Positions 8,420 to 17,626 of a DNA stretch of 64,000 nt are shown one piece after another; the first letter of the stretch is position 1; every line of letters begins with the position of its first letter. Under the pieces are notes generated by a model. It saw only the letters and a program-made list of their open reading frames with translations. It searched no databases and had not been told where the DNA came from. The position numbers and the translations under genes were made by a program. The stretch covers positions 20,139 to 84,138 of the forward strand of contig NZ_PYWX01000070.1 in assembly GCF_003031675.1 (NCBI RefSeq). The letters are read 5' to 3'. The DNA comes from Pseudomonas palleroniana. Its GTDB lineage: Bacteria > Pseudomonadota > Gammaproteobacteria > Pseudomonadales > Pseudomonadaceae.

Positions 8420-8449
8420 CTCAGAACCCTACATCTTCGGGAGAATTTT

Positions 8450-9511
8450 ATGACCAAGACTGCATTAGTCGTCGGGGCCAGCGGTATCGTTGGCAGCGCC
8501 ATCACCCAGTTACTGCTCGACCAACAGTGGCAGGTCGCAGCGCTGTCCCGCCAGCCCTCGCAAGTACCCGGCGTGATTCCGGTGGCCGCCGACTTGCAAG
8601 AACCTGCATCGCTGCAACAGGCCCTGGCCGATTTGAAACCCACCCATGTGTTCATCACCACCTGGTCACGCCAGGCCACCGAAGCCGAGAACATCCGTGT
8701 CAACGCGGCCATGGTGCGCAACGTGCTGGACGCCGTGCGCCCCGCCACAAGCGTGCAGCATGTGGCGTTGGTCACCGGCTTGAAGCATTACCTCGGGCCG
8801 TTCGAAAACTACGGCAAGGGCAGCCTGCCGCAAACGCCGTTCCGCGAAGAACAAGGTCGCCTGGACGTGGAGAACTTCTACTACGCCCAGGAAGACGAAG
8901 TGTTCGCCGCCGCAAAAAAGGACGGTTTCACCTGGAGCGTGCATCGCCCCCATACCGTCACCGGCGTGGCGGTGGGCAACGCCATGAACATGGCAACCAC
9001 CCTCGCCGTCTATGCCAGTGTCTGCAAGCACACCGCACGCCCGTTCGTATTCCCCGGTTCCCGCGTGCAATGGGACAGCCTCACCGACATGACCGATGCG
9101 CGCCAGTTGGCCCAGCAGCAGCTGTGGGCGGCCACCACGCCGGCGGCGGCCAACCAGGCGTTCAACATCACTAATGGCGATGTGTTCCGCTGGAAATGGA
9201 TGTGGGCGCAGATCGCCGATTATTTTGGCCTTGTACCCGCAGCGTTCCCGGCCAAACCCTCGCCGCTTGAGAGCCAGATGGCCGATGATCAGGCGGCCTG
9301 GAGCGAGATCGCAGCCAAACACGGGTTGAAGGAAACCGACATCAGCCGCCTGGTCTCGCCCTGGCATACCGATGCCGACCTGGGGCGCCCGATCGAGGTG
9401 GTCACCGATATGTCCAAGAGCCGGAAGATGGGCTTTACCGCCTACCAGGCCAGCGACCAGGCGTTTTTTGAGGTATTCGATCAGTTGCGTGAAGCGCGGT
9501 TGATCCCTTGA
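8450..9511 (+). CDS. SDR family oxidoreductase, PRISE-like (progesterone 5-beta-reductase/iridoid synthase type)
   Basis: A 353-residue extended short-chain dehydrogenase. The nucleotide-binding motif GASGIVG is at residues 9-15. The segment TGLKHYLGPF replaces the usual YxxxK active site and is a hallmark of PRISE enzymes, which reduce enones with NADPH. A later conserved NITNGDVFRW is also typical. The start has GGGAG eight bases upstream. It converges on the MFS gene and shares the terminator at 9519-9546. The physiological enone is unknown. Confidence 0.9.
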   Translation: MTKTALVVGASGIVGSAITQLLLDQQWQVAALSRQPSQVPGVIPVAADLQEPASLQQALADLKPTHVFITTWSRQATEAENIRVNAAMVRNVLDAVRPATSVQHVALVTGLKHYLGPFENYGKGSLPQTPFREEQGRLDVENFYYAQEDEVFAAAKKDGFTWSVHRPHTVTGVAVGNAMNMATTLAVYASVCKHTARPFVFPGSRVQWDSLTDMTDARQLAQQQLWAATTPAAANQAFNITNGDVFRWKWMWAQIADYFGLVPAAFPAKPSPLESQMADDQAAWSEIAAKHGLKETDISRLVSPWHTDADLGRPIEVVTDMSKSRKMGFTAYQASDQAFFEVFDQLREARLIP

Positions 9512-9518
9512 AGAAACA

Positions 9519-9546
9519 GGCCGCCATTCACCGGCGGCCGCTTTTC
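9519..9546. terminator. terminator between convergent genes
   Basis: A 7-bp GC stem GGCCGCC (9519-9525) / GGCGGCC (9533-9539) with the loop ATTCACC, followed by GCTTTTCTCT. It serves the reductase gene and overlaps the end of the MFS gene region. Confidence 0.85.
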
Positions 9547-9548
9547 TC

Positions 9549-10766
9549 TCAATGGCCGGCCACGGCTGGCTTGCCTGCGCTACGCGCCCCCGGCTTGAAG
9601 CCATGGGCGTGCGCCGCCACGGTAATCAGGAGCGCAACGCCGATCAATGCCAGCATCGCCCACGGAAACGCCGCCACACCCCAGGTGTCCAGCAACACGC
9701 CCCCCACCACGCCGCTGCCGGCAATCGCGCTGTTCCACGCCACCACGTTGAGTGACAACGCCACGTCCGCGCCATCGCCCGCCGCATCCGCCAGGGCGGT
9801 TTGCAGCAAGGTCGCGGCGCCGCCAAAGCTCAAGCCCCATACCGCTACGCCGAGGTAGATCACCTGCGGCACATTTCCCAGCAAACCGAACACCACACTG
9901 ATGAGCGCAAAGCTTGCCAGGCTGACCAACACGGTCTTGCGCAGTAACGGTTCAACCAATTTAGCCGTGATCCAAATCCCCACCAGCGCGGCAATCCCGA
10001 ATACCAACAGCACCAGGTCGACACGCTCCGCCAACCCCGCCGGCGCCACGAACGGCGCGATATAGGTGTACAGAATGTTGTGTGCCAGCATCCAGCTGAT
10101 CACCACCGCCAACACCGGGCGCACGCCCGGCGTAGTCAGCACCTTGCGCAGGGACACGCGTTGGTGGGCGGGCTGCGGCGCGTAGTCCGGGACTTTCACC
10201 AGTACCCAGGCGATCAGCCCCAGGCTCAGCGCCGACATCAGGCCGAACGTGGTACGCCAGCCCACCAGTCCACCGAGCCAGGTGCCCAAAGGCACCCCCA
10301 ACGACAGCGCAATCGGCGTGCCGACCATCGCCAACGCAAGTGCCTTGCCCTGTTGGTGGGGCGCAACCATACGCCGCGCGTAACCGGCCAACAGGCTCCA
10401 GGCCAACCCCGCCGCCACCCCGGCAAAGAAACGAGCTACCAGCGTTACGCCATAGTGGGACGACAGTGCGGTGATCGAGTTGAATAGCAGGAAACCGACG
10501 ATGGTCAGCAGCAGCACATTGCGCCGACGCCAGCCACGGGTGGCAATCGTCATGGGAATCACCGCCAGCACCGAACCCAGTGCATAGGCGGTGACCATCT
10601 GCCCAGCCATTGATGGCGAGATCGCCAGGCCATCGCTGATCAACGGCAGCAGGCCGGCAGGCAGGGTTTCGGTGACGATGCAGATGAAGCCGGTCATGGC
10701 CAGGGCGAGCAAGGCGCCGATAGGCAAGCGCTCGGATGCGGCCGATACGGTGAGTGAGGCGGTCAC
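9549..10766 (-). CDS. MFS transporter, DHA1-type drug/sugar efflux
   Basis: A 405-residue membrane protein with twelve predicted hydrophobic segments. The cytoplasmic loop motif between helices 2 and 3 is present as TIATRGWRRRNVLL, and helix 5 holds a motif-C-like GTPIALSLGVPLGTWLGG, a mark of antiporters. GTG at 10766 is the likely start because AAAGGAG lies six bases upstream; a TTG six codons earlier overlaps that site. It is divergent from a TetR regulator with two operator-like sites between them, so it is probably a TetR-repressed exporter. Confidence 0.88.
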   Translation of the reverse strand: MTASLTVSAASERLPIGALLALAMTGFICIVTETLPAGLLPLISDGLAISPSMAGQMVTAYALGSVLAVIPMTIATRGWRRRNVLLLTIVGFLLFNSITALSSHYGVTLVARFFAGVAAGLAWSLLAGYARRMVAPHQQGKALALAMVGTPIALSLGVPLGTWLGGLVGWRTTFGLMSALSLGLIAWVLVKVPDYAPQPAHQRVSLRKVLTTPGVRPVLAVVISWMLAHNILYTYIAPFVAPAGLAERVDLVLLVFGIAALVGIWITAKLVEPLLRKTVLVSLASFALISVVFGLLGNVPQVIYLGVAVWGLSFGGAATLLQTALADAAGDGADVALSLNVVAWNSAIAGSGVVGGVLLDTWGVAAFPWAMLALIGVALLITVAAHAHGFKPGARSAGKPAVAGH

Positions 10767-10791
10767 GGGAAACTCCTTTGGCAAGACTTAT

Positions 10792-10804
10792 ATACTGATC
10801 GATA
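10792..10804. promoter_or_regulatory. operator-like site 1 for the TetR regulator
   Basis: ATACTGATCGATA. Its reverse complement TATCGATCAGTAT matches site 2 (TATCGACTAGTAT at 10847-10859) except at the two central bases. It lies 26 bases upstream of the MFS start, where a repressor would block transcription. Confidence 0.6.
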
Positions 10805-10846
10805 TAAATATTGCAGGCGACCGGTGCGCGTTGTCAATTACTTATG

Positions 10847-10859
10847 TATCGACTAGTAT
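10847..10859. promoter_or_regulatory. operator-like site 2 for the TetR regulator
   Basis: TATCGACTAGTAT, the inverted partner of the site at 10792-10804. It lies 30 bases upstream of the TetR start, suggesting that the regulator also controls itself. Confidence 0.6.
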
Positions 10860-10888
10860 TTATCTCACCTTGCCACCGGAGACCTGAC

Positions 10889-11530
10889 ATGGCACAAATG
10901 GGCCGCCCCCGCACCTTCGACCGTGAGCACGCCGTGGAACAGGCTTTGCACCTGTTCTGGCAACACGGCTACGACGCCACGTCTCTGGCCCAGCTCAAGG
11001 CCGGCCTGGGCGGCGGAATCTCCGCGCCGAGTTTCTATGCCGCGTTCGGTTCCAAGGAGGCGTTGTTCGAGGAGTGCGTGCAGCGCTATCTGACAACCTA
11101 CGCCCAAGTCACCGAATGCCTGTGGGACGAAAGCCTGCCACCGCGCCAGGCCGTCGAGACTGCGCTGCGCCAGTCAGTCCGCATGCAGTGCGAAGAGGGA
11201 CACCCCAAGGGCTGCATGGTCGCGCTGGGCGTGATGAGTGCGCCAAGCCCGGAAAATGCGCGGGTGGCGGATGCGCTGACCCAGTCGCGCCTGCGCACAC
11301 GGGCAGGGATTGTCGCGTGTGTGGAGCGCGCAGTGCGTAGCGGCCAGTTGCCGCAACATACTCAGCCTGCGGTGATGGCGAGTGTGTTTGACAGCTTCTT
11401 GCAGGGGGTTTCAATCCTCGCGCGGGACAACGTACCCCACGCCACACTCGACGCCGCGATCAGCCAACTCTTGATGACCTGGGACGTCGCCGCGTCCATC
11501 GCCGCCCCTGTGGGTAAAGGTTCGGGCTGA
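10889..11530 (+). CDS. TetR family transcriptional regulator
   Basis: A 213-residue protein. The N-terminal helix-turn-helix spans about residues 6-55 and includes the typical G-Y-x-x-T-S and S-F-Y-x-x-F-x-S-K-E-A-L signatures. The rest is a helical ligand-binding and dimerisation domain. The ATG at 10889 has GGAG seven bases upstream; the frame is open 26 codons earlier but that part overlaps the operators. It is divergent from the MFS exporter and probably represses it, with release by an exported compound. Confidence 0.92.
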   Translation: MAQMGRPRTFDREHAVEQALHLFWQHGYDATSLAQLKAGLGGGISAPSFYAAFGSKEALFEECVQRYLTTYAQVTECLWDESLPPRQAVETALRQSVRMQCEEGHPKGCMVALGVMSAPSPENARVADALTQSRLRTRAGIVACVERAVRSGQLPQHTQPAVMASVFDSFLQGVSILARDNVPHATLDAAISQLLMTWDVAASIAAPVGKGSG

Positions 11531-11577
11531 CAATTTCAAGCAGCGCGCAAAAAATTTCACGGCGGCCAATACCCCTC

Positions 11578-13431
11578 TTATTCCACCCCCTCGACCACGC
11601 CTTGATCCTCCCCCAAAAAGCCCCCGCTCTGGTGATGCCAGAGCCGCGCATAGGTGCCATTTTTTTCCAGCAATTGGGTATGCGTGCCCTGCTCGATGAT
11701 GCGTCCGTTGTCCATGACGATAAGCCTGTCCATGGCCGCAATCGTCGACAACCGATGGGCAATGGCAATCACCGTCTTGCCTTGCATCATTTCATCGAGG
11801 CTTTCCTGGATGGCGACTTCGACTTCCGAGTCCAGTGCGCTGGTGGCTTCGTCCAGCAGCAGGATCGGCGCGTTTTTGAGCATGACCCGGGCAATGGCGA
11901 TGCGCTGACGCTGGCCGCCGGAGAGTTTGATGCCCCGCTCGCCCACCAGCGTGTCGTAGCCGGAGTGGCCCTGTTTGTCGCTGAGCTGGCTGATGAACTC
12001 ATCGGCCTGGGCACTGGCTGCGGCACTGCGAATCTGCGCGTCGGTCGCGTCGGGGCGGCCATAGGCGATGTTGTCGCGGATCGAGCGGTGCAGCAGGGAG
12101 GTGTCCTGAGTGACCATGCCGATCACGCTGCGCAGGCTTTCCTGGGTGACATGAGCAATGTTTTGCCCATCGATGCGAATCGCGCCCTTGTCCACGTCGT
12201 AGAAGCGCAACAGCAGGTTGATGAGCGTCGATTTACCGGCGCCGGAGCGCCCCACCAGCCCGATCTTTTCGCCGGGGCGGATGGTCAGGTTCAAGCCATC
12301 GAGCACCTGGCGTTCACCGTTGTAATTGAAGCTCACATTGTCGAAGGTCACCTCACCGGCTGTGCTGATGAGCGCGGGAGCGTCGGGCAGATCCTGCACC
12401 TTGGGGCCGCGGGTCAGGGTTTGCATGCCGTCCTGCACGGTGCCGATGTTCTCGAACAGCGCGGTCATCTGCCACATGATCCAGTGAGACATGCCATTGA
12501 TGCGCAATGCCATGGCGGTAATGGCCGCCACGGCGCCGGTACCGACTTCTCCTTGGTGCCACAACCACAGCGCATACCCACCGGCCCCCATGATCAACCC
12601 GACCACCAGGGCCTGGTTGACGATCTCGAACTGGCTGACCAGGCGCATCTGGCGAAAACCGGTCTGCTTGAAATCCTCCATCGCCGCGCGCGCAAAATGC
12701 GCTTCGCGCTTGGAGTGAGAGAACAGCTTCACGGTGGTGATGTTGGTGTAGGCGTCCGAAATCCTTCCGGTCATGGACGAGCGCGCATCGGCCTGTTCTT
12801 GCCCGACTTTGCCAAGGCGCGGCACGAAGTACGCCATGGCCAGGCCGAACAACACCAGCCAGGCAATGAAAGGCAGCATCAACTTGGGGTCGAAGCCGGC
12901 GGCCAGCGCAATGATCGCGATGAAGTACACGCCGATACCGGGCGCAATTTCGATCAGGGTGAACAGCACCTCGCGCACCGACAGCGCGGTCTGCATCACC
13001 TTGGTGGTGACGCGGCCGGAGAACTCATCGGAGAAGAAAGACAGGCTCTGGCGCAGCATCAACCGGTGAAAATCCCAGCGCAGCCGCAGCGGCAGATTGA
13101 TCGCCAAGACCTGGTGCTGCACCATCGTGCGCAAGGCCACCAAGCCGATGCTGGTCACCAATACGATAGCGATACCCCACACCACGCGGCTCTCCTGCCC
13201 TGCCGCCTCGCCGCCGGCCTGCCAGGTCGAGAGCAGGTCCACAACCTGGCCGAGAAACGAAAACAGCCAGGCCTCGTAAATCGACACACCGGCACTGAGC
13301 AGCGCAAGCGCGAGGATGTAACCGCGTGCACCTCGCGTGCAGGCCCACAGGAACCGCGCAAGGCCTTCCGGCGGCGGCGGTACCTCGTCAGGCGGGAAAG
13401 GGTCGAGACGTTGTTCAAAGGTGCGCAGCAT
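11578..13431 (-). CDS. ABC exporter, fused permease and ATPase
   Basis: A 617-residue half-transporter. The N-terminal 340 residues carry six membrane helices. The C-terminal nucleotide-binding domain shows Walker A GRSGAGKST, signature LSGGQRQR, Walker B ILLLDEATSALD and a switch histidine (AHRLST). It should work as a homodimer exporting lipid-like or drug substrates from the inner membrane. The ATG at 13431 has GGAG eight bases upstream; 29 open codons precede it without a better site. It is monocistronic. Confidence 0.93.
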   Translation of the reverse strand: MLRTFEQRLDPFPPDEVPPPPEGLARFLWACTRGARGYILALALLSAGVSIYEAWLFSFLGQVVDLLSTWQAGGEAAGQESRVVWGIAIVLVTSIGLVALRTMVQHQVLAINLPLRLRWDFHRLMLRQSLSFFSDEFSGRVTTKVMQTALSVREVLFTLIEIAPGIGVYFIAIIALAAGFDPKLMLPFIAWLVLFGLAMAYFVPRLGKVGQEQADARSSMTGRISDAYTNITTVKLFSHSKREAHFARAAMEDFKQTGFRQMRLVSQFEIVNQALVVGLIMGAGGYALWLWHQGEVGTGAVAAITAMALRINGMSHWIMWQMTALFENIGTVQDGMQTLTRGPKVQDLPDAPALISTAGEVTFDNVSFNYNGERQVLDGLNLTIRPGEKIGLVGRSGAGKSTLINLLLRFYDVDKGAIRIDGQNIAHVTQESLRSVIGMVTQDTSLLHRSIRDNIAYGRPDATDAQIRSAAASAQADEFISQLSDKQGHSGYDTLVGERGIKLSGGQRQRIAIARVMLKNAPILLLDEATSALDSEVEVAIQESLDEMMQGKTVIAIAHRLSTIAAMDRLIVMDNGRIIEQGTHTQLLEKNGTYARLWHHQSGGFLGEDQGVVEGVE

Positions 13432-13586
13432 GAAACTCTCCAAAAACGTTCCAGCAGTGATTCTGGCATTTAAAGGAGACTTTGCGGGGTTTGCATCTGT
13501 TCCGCAGAAATAGCGCAATGGCAGGTTTGAGCCCCGAGCGGATGCGCATGCGCTCAGGGCTGATCCTCAGCAGCCGGTTCAACTAC

Positions 13587-14255
13587 TCAGGAATCGTGCC
13601 GGGCGCCCTGGCGCAAGGCATCCAGCTGTTGTTGGGCGTGGGCAGCCTGGCTGTAGGCGTTGAGGATCTCGGCGATCTGGTCGCACTCCAGGGTGCGGCC
13701 GTCATGCATCAGGCCGGCGGATTGAATGAGGACGTGCGGCTGGGGCTTTTTCAGGGCCAGCGCCTGGTTGCCGAACAGCTGGCGCGCGGAACGGTGCACA
13801 GGCAGGGGCGCATCCGCGCGCAACAGCAGTTTCTGCACGGTCAGCCAGCCTGGCTCACTGACCTCGAGATCGACAATGTCGGCCAGCTCGATCGGCGCGC
13901 TCAGGGTGTCGACAAACAGCTGGCGGCGGGTCAGGCGCATAAAGACGTGTTGCCCGGCGTTGCGGTGCTGCCAGGTAAGTAGCACGAACACCACCGCCAT
14001 CACCGCAGCACACACGGCCAGGCCGGTGGAGCCCCGGTGCAGGGCGAACCCCAGAAAGCCCAGCGCAATCAGCAAAAACAGCGGGCCGCACAGCTTGTAG
14101 CGGCGCGAGTTGGTGAATTCGGTCTGCTCGGGTACACGCTGGATGACCTGCTCCAGTTCGGCTATCGCACGCTCGCGCTGAGCCTCGCGGGAGTCGGCAT
14201 AGTCCTGGCTGAGTGCGCTGGCAAGCTCCGACAGCGGGTCGCGGGGTTGGGTCAT
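13587..14255 (-). CDS. membrane protein, third gene of the M48 protease operon
   Basis: A 222-residue protein with a charged N-terminal helix, two membrane helices at about residues 55-72 and 76-94, and a cytoplasmic C-terminal domain of about 120 residues. The start lies three bases after the stop of the M48 gene and has AAGGAG upstream, so the two are translationally close. No family was recognised. By context it may assist or be a target of the membrane protease. Confidence 0.75.
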   Translation of the reverse strand: MTQPRDPLSELASALSQDYADSREAQRERAIAELEQVIQRVPEQTEFTNSRRYKLCGPLFLLIALGFLGFALHRGSTGLAVCAAVMAVVFVLLTWQHRNAGQHVFMRLTRRQLFVDTLSAPIELADIVDLEVSEPGWLTVQKLLLRADAPLPVHRSARQLFGNQALALKKPQPHVLIQSAGLMHDGRTLECDQIAEILNAYSQAAHAQQQLDALRQGARHDS

Positions 14256-14258
14256 TGA

Positions 14259-15575
14259 TCATTCTCCTTGAGGGTTTGTTATACGGGTGAGTTCACTGAA
14301 CCAGTGGCGGTCGTGTTCGGTGGGCACTCGGGTGGCCTGGGCCAGCAGCGCGTCATCCAGCACCATGCCCAGTTGCTGCAGGCGCAATACCGTTGGCGGG
14401 TGCGTATCAAAAGGGTGTGCGATGGCGTGATCCAGCACCGCGTCGTTCAAGCGCAACGGGGTGTGGCGCAGGTGGTCGGCCAGGGCCTGGATCAGGTTGG
14501 GGTGGTGTTCGGCGAGCAGCCGGTTGATTTCAGTGTCCAGCGCAATCACGCGTAGCAGCGCCTGGCAGAACAGCCGCTCACCGGCGATGTTGCCGCCGAC
14601 TCGATCCGCGACCAGTTCCTGAGCACGGCCCCAGTGATGCACCGCCAGGTGCCAGTGGTGCAGGAAACGCTGCGTCATCCAGAGTGCCGGGCGCTCGATC
14701 CACGCAGGGTCGGCCGCCTCAGCACTGAGAGAGGAAAAGTGCCGGCACATCAGGCTGAACTGCGCGCCGATTGCGCTGCCGCGCTCGGTGTCGCGACTGC
14801 TGAAATGGCCCAGTTCATGGCCGATGATCGACGCCGTCTCGGCCTGGCTCAGGGTCGAAAGGTAGGTCAATGGCAGGTAAAGAGTACGTCCGGTGAGCCG
14901 CTCGCCGGCCGGTTGCAGCGCCACATCGACGCTGGTCACGAAAAACGATTGGTCGATGCCCACTACGATATGGTCGGGCACCGGCGCGCCGGCGGCATGC
15001 GCCAGTTGCGCAATCCACGCCCATAAGGCCGGGGCCTTGTCGCGCCCCAGGGGTTGCCCCAGAAATGCCGAGGACGGGCGCTCCAGCACATGCCATTGCT
15101 GGCGCAGCCGCTTGATCAGCAGGCACCCCGCCCACAGCACGCCAAGCACCGGCACCGCCACCAGCAGCATGAACCAGCCGCCAGCCTTGAAATGGCTCCA
15201 GCCCCAGCTCAGTTCATACGCCAGGCTCAGCGCCAGCGCGCCGACCAGCAGCGCGGTGTAGGCCACCAGCCAATGCCCCAGGGCACGCCAGCAGAGGAGC
15301 AGGCGGTCGTAGAGAAAGTCCCTGGATTGCCGCGCGCGCCAGGCGTCCAGCCGCAGCTTGAGCCACGTCGCGGGCCCCGCCACCAGCGCGGCAAGGGCCA
15401 GCCAGTACGCCAGCGCCGCCAGGGCCTGACGTACACGGATCCAGACGGGGTCGATGACCTGCGCCTCTCGCAGCACCTCATCGGCGCGCCAGCCCTGCAC
15501 ACTGGCCCAGCCCATCAGCGCCAGCGGTAACAACAGCAGCATCAGCGCCCATGACCCGCGTCCGAATCGGCCCAT
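14259..15575 (-). CDS. M48 family membrane zinc metalloprotease
   Basis: A 438-residue membrane protein. The zinc-binding HELGH is in the segment ASIIGHELGHFSSRDTE at about residue 250, and the third ligand Glu is probably in QELVADRVG downstream, as in HtpX/Ste24-type M48 enzymes. At least four hydrophobic segments precede the catalytic domain. It sits in the middle of a compact operon with three-base gaps: periplasmic protein, protease, membrane protein. It may take part in envelope protein quality control; the substrate is unknown. Confidence 0.9.
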   Translation of the reverse strand: MGRFGRGSWALMLLLLPLALMGWASVQGWRADEVLREAQVIDPVWIRVRQALAALAYWLALAALVAGPATWLKLRLDAWRARQSRDFLYDRLLLCWRALGHWLVAYTALLVGALALSLAYELSWGWSHFKAGGWFMLLVAVPVLGVLWAGCLLIKRLRQQWHVLERPSSAFLGQPLGRDKAPALWAWIAQLAHAAGAPVPDHIVVGIDQSFFVTSVDVALQPAGERLTGRTLYLPLTYLSTLSQAETASIIGHELGHFSSRDTERGSAIGAQFSLMCRHFSSLSAEAADPAWIERPALWMTQRFLHHWHLAVHHWGRAQELVADRVGGNIAGERLFCQALLRVIALDTEINRLLAEHHPNLIQALADHLRHTPLRLNDAVLDHAIAHPFDTHPPTVLRLQQLGMVLDDALLAQATRVPTEHDRHWFSELTRITNPQGE

Positions 15576-15578
15576 GGC

Positions 15579-16007
15579 TCAGTTGGCCTGCAGATAATCG
15601 GTCAGGAACGCCTGCGCATTGCCTTGGCTGGACAGCGACTCGTCATAGCCAATGCTCAGCGCTTGGGCTTCGCCGGGCAAGTACAGCTCACCCCAGCTTT
15701 GTTGCAGCACCAGCACCACGAATTTCTGGCCGTCCACGCGAGTGGAGTAGCGGGTGTCCTTGGCGGTCTTCTCCACGGTCATTTTCTGGATCTTCAGGTT
15801 CCAGTCGTGATCCACGCCGTCCACCTGCACCAACGCCTGGTTGTCACTGCGCGCACCGATGCGCAGGGTCCAGACCTTCACACCGCCCGCGCCGGCATAG
15901 GCCAGCACTTTCTCCGCGACTTCCGGGCGATTGTCAGCGTGGGCAAGCCCCGCCATCACGGCCAACACCAGGCCCAGCAGGGCCGCCCACTTGCGATAAA
16001 TCAACAT
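15579..16007 (-). CDS. small secreted protein of the M48 protease operon
   Basis: A 142-residue protein with a signal peptide at residues 1-24 (ending GLAHA). There is no lipobox cysteine at the cleavage site, so it is probably soluble in the periplasm. The mature part has alternating hydrophobic and charged residues suggesting a beta-rich fold. No domain was recognised. It is the first gene of the three-gene operon; its stop lies three bases before the protease start. Confidence 0.75.
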   Translation of the reverse strand: MLIYRKWAALLGLVLAVMAGLAHADNRPEVAEKVLAYAGAGGVKVWTLRIGARSDNQALVQVDGVDHDWNLKIQKMTVEKTAKDTRYSTRVDGQKFVVLVLQQSWGELYLPGEAQALSIGYDESLSSQGNAQAFLTDYLQAN

Positions 16008-16179
16008 ATCCGCTTCCTCAAAGTTTCAAAGCCGATCATTGAAATCAACACGCGGGGGTCTGCCAAGCAGGTCGGCCGCTGCGCACAACAATTAGGCCGT
16101 GGTTCACAACAACTGATCCGGTTGCCCGATGTCGGTATCATGCAACGCTGCCAACCAGCTCTGACGGACGCTTTATCCA

Positions 16180-17127
16180 ATGGACCGCCGCAACCCGTAT
16201 CTCGATACCCAATTCTGCTTTGATCATCCAGAAGCCCTGGCCCAGGCCGGCGTATTCGATGACAGTGCGCGGCAGGTCATGGGCAGCGCAATCGGGCATT
16301 ACCGTGCGCAGACGGTGCAGCCGTACTTGCAGTATTTCGACTGTGACTTGCTGTTCCCCGAGCCGTTGAGCATCCATAAAGTGCTGCCCGACAGCGTGTG
16401 CATCGTGCAAGTGCTGGGTGGGCAGTGGCAGCATCGGGTGGACGGCGTGCTGAACCACTACACGCCCGGCGCACCCCATGTGCTGGGCTTGAGCGAAAGC
16501 ATGGAAGCCATGGACCAGATGCCCGCAGGCAGCCGTGCACGCATGGCCGGGCTGCGCATCGGTGGCGACTACCTGCGCGAGATGGCCGAAGAAGACCCGG
16601 CACTGCAACCGTTGTCCACGCTGCTCGGTGATGGGATGCACTTTTCAGAGCTGAACGGCTGCCACGCCGTTGGGCGCTTGCTCGAGCGGCTTTATCACTC
16701 GCCTTACGAGGGCACGCTGGAGCGGCTGAACCAGGAAAGCCTGAGCCTGGCCGTGCTGGTGGAACTGGCCGCGCATCTGTCTGCGCCGCCGGTCGAGCCT
16801 GCGGCTACGCTGCGCAGCCATTCGGACCTGGCACACGAAGCACGCTTTCAGCTCGACGCCAACCTGATGAACCCGCCCGGCACCCAGGCGCTGGCACGGC
16901 AGTTGGGTGTGGGCGAAACCACCCTGAGACGGGCCTTCAACCGTGTGTACGGCCAGTCGATGCTCGATTACGTGCGCCACCAGCGCCTGGAACTGGCGCG
17001 CACCCTGCTGCGTCAGCGCAAATGGCACGTGGCGCAGATTGCCCACCGCGTGGGCTATGCCAACCCCGCCAACTTCAGCCATGCCTATAAAGCGTATTTC
17101 GGCCATCCGCCGGGGGCTGAATCCTGA
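16180..17127 (+). CDS. AraC family transcriptional regulator
   Basis: A 315-residue protein. A variable N-terminal domain (about 1-200) is followed by a C-terminal AraC double helix-turn-helix (about 215-313) with LARQLGVGETTLRRAFNRVYG and IAHRVGYANPANFSHAYKAYFG. The overall arrangement resembles PchR-type regulators, but the inducer cannot be told. It is divergent from the M48 operon with a 172-base intergenic region, so that operon is one possible target. The ribosome site is weak (ACGGA). Confidence 0.9.
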   Translation: MDRRNPYLDTQFCFDHPEALAQAGVFDDSARQVMGSAIGHYRAQTVQPYLQYFDCDLLFPEPLSIHKVLPDSVCIVQVLGGQWQHRVDGVLNHYTPGAPHVLGLSESMEAMDQMPAGSRARMAGLRIGGDYLREMAEEDPALQPLSTLLGDGMHFSELNGCHAVGRLLERLYHSPYEGTLERLNQESLSLAVLVELAAHLSAPPVEPAATLRSHSDLAHEARFQLDANLMNPPGTQALARQLGVGETTLRRAFNRVYGQSMLDYVRHQRLELARTLLRQRKWHVAQIAHRVGYANPANFSHAYKAYFGHPPGAES

Positions 17128-17258
17128 TGCCAGTTGCGCCTGAGCCCTTGAAAATCGTGGCCTGACCATTTTTTGCGCTTGCCTGTTCAAGGACAAGGCA
17201 TTGTGATATCACTGCTCTCAAAGCCGCGATCCAAAGCGGCTGGCCTGGAGAGCTGGCG

Positions 17259-17552
17259 ATGAGGGTATTTGGCCTGGCAGTACTTGTCCCAACCTGCGCC
17301 GTCAGCTCTCTGATCTGTACGGGTGACACGGCGATCGCCTTGGCGGCCAGTTTCCTGTTTTATCTCAGTGCCGTTTTACTCTACATGTACCCATCGATCT
17401 GCGTCGCCCTCCTCCATCCGAACCCTCCGCGTTCCTTGCTCAAGATCAATCTCCTCGCGGGGTGGACCGTATTCGGTTGGGTCAAGGCCTATCGTTGGGC
17501 GCTTGCCGAACTGCATGAGCAGGAGGCCAATGTACTCAAGCGCAAAGATTGA
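17259..17552 (+). CDS. superinfection immunity family protein (T4 Imm-like)
   Basis: A 97-residue membrane protein. Two or three hydrophobic segments end in LYMYPSICVALLHPNP and INLLAGWTVFGWVKAYRWAL. This order, a Y-x-x-P-S segment, then a loop, then an N-L-L-x-G-W-T-x-x-G-W helix, is the signature of the Imm_superinfect family named after phage T4 Imm, which blocks DNA entry of related phages. Chromosomal members are common and mostly untested. GGAG lies nine bases before the ATG. No other phage genes are nearby. Confidence 0.85.
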   Translation: MRVFGLAVLVPTCAVSSLICTGDTAIALAASFLFYLSAVLLYMYPSICVALLHPNPPRSLLKINLLAGWTVFGWVKAYRWALAELHEQEANVLKRKD

Positions 17553-17626
17553 AAGTGATGGCCTATTGGCACTTTTTGCACGCGCACGGGTCAATCGTGC
17601 ATCACTACTTACGCTAGTACGTCATC

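Noticed and set aside
11602..13473. A 623-codon plus-strand frame opposite the ABC exporter gene
   Set aside because: It is the antisense shadow of a gene with full ABC motifs; its translation is rich in His, Gln and Arg with no domain.
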